This document shows positions 14,223-14,292 of a stretch of DNA of 14,292 nt, piece after piece. A program made the translations under genes and the position numbers. Below the pieces are notes generated by a model. It saw only the letters and a program-made list of their open reading frames with translations. It did no database searches and was not told the DNA's origin. Numbering within the stretch: the stretch's first letter is position 1; the number at the start of each line of letters is the position of its first letter. This stretch comes from CAILAD01 sp964397085 (GTDB taxonomy: Bacteria > Patescibacteriota > Saccharimonadia > CAILAD01 > BJGX01), in the NCBI GenBank assembly GCA_964397085.1, contig CAYNHH010000020.1:1-14292 (forward strand). The letters are read 5' to 3'.

Positions 14223-14292
14223 GCGCAACCCCTTTCTGTAGGTGCAGTGTCGGGAACATCCCGCCACAGTACTCGATACTCAAGTAGTGTGG
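14223..14292 (-). promoter_or_regulatory. Upstream leader of the minus-strand pair, running to the window edge
   Basis: The ribosome binding site GAAAGGGG occupies 14229-14236 (minus strand). A 5-bp hairpin, CGGGA/TCCCG (14251-14255 with 14259-14263), lies further upstream. A TTGAGT-like -35 element can be read near the edge, but no matching -10 follows, so I do not call a promoter. Transcription may begin outside the window. Confidence 0.5.

Overview
The window reads as a compact chromosomal segment of a small-genome bacterium. The best guess is a Patescibacteria/CPR lineage, most like Saccharibacteria. This is an inference from gene families, tight packing, many 1-4 nt gene overlaps and moderate-to-low GC, not from a marker gene. 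UGA is used as a stop in several ATGA overlaps, which argues against the CPR groups that read UGA as glycine. Nothing points to a phage, transposon or CRISPR array.

Layout. (1) Positions 1-49 hold the 3' part of a tRNA-Val(UAC), followed by an intrinsic terminator. (2) Positions 145-2239 encode two related multi-pass membrane proteins of a DUF975-like type on either side of a LemA protein; the second overlaps ligA by 4 nt. (3) ligA (2236-4239) is a full-length NAD+-dependent DNA ligase with no cysteine at all, so its usual zinc finger is degenerate. (4) A 209-nt intergenic region carries a short hairpin on the ligA stop, a perfect 20-bp inverted repeat, and an extended -10 promoter placed so that the gatC mRNA should be leaderless. 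(5) Positions 4449-8096 are the gatC-gatA-X-gatB operon for the tRNA-dependent amidotransferase; X is a membrane-anchored helical protein with a HEPN-like R-x4-H motif. (6) Positions 8114-9757 hold a short MscS-type channel, a DUF948-like protein, a YtxH-like protein and a DUF5665-like protein, a tightly packed envelope/stress cluster. (7) dnaE (9810-13457) is the replicative DNA polymerase III alpha subunit, with its own promoter and an apparently intact metal-binding PHP domain. (8) After a convergent hairpin, two coupled minus-strand genes of unknown function (13526-14222) look more GC-rich than the rest.

How the genes work together. ligA and dnaE serve replication and repair. GatCAB makes Gln-tRNA(Gln) and/or Asn-tRNA(Asn), so the organism probably lacks GlnRS and/or AsnRS. 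The LemA and MscS blocks are envelope functions interleaved with this core machinery, and tight overlaps suggest co-transcription and translational coupling. No obviously new multi-gene system is visible. The best leads are the cysteine-free ligase, the HEPN-like protein inside the gat operon, the large hairpin without a U-tract, the leaderless gatC, and the unidentified minus-strand pair.
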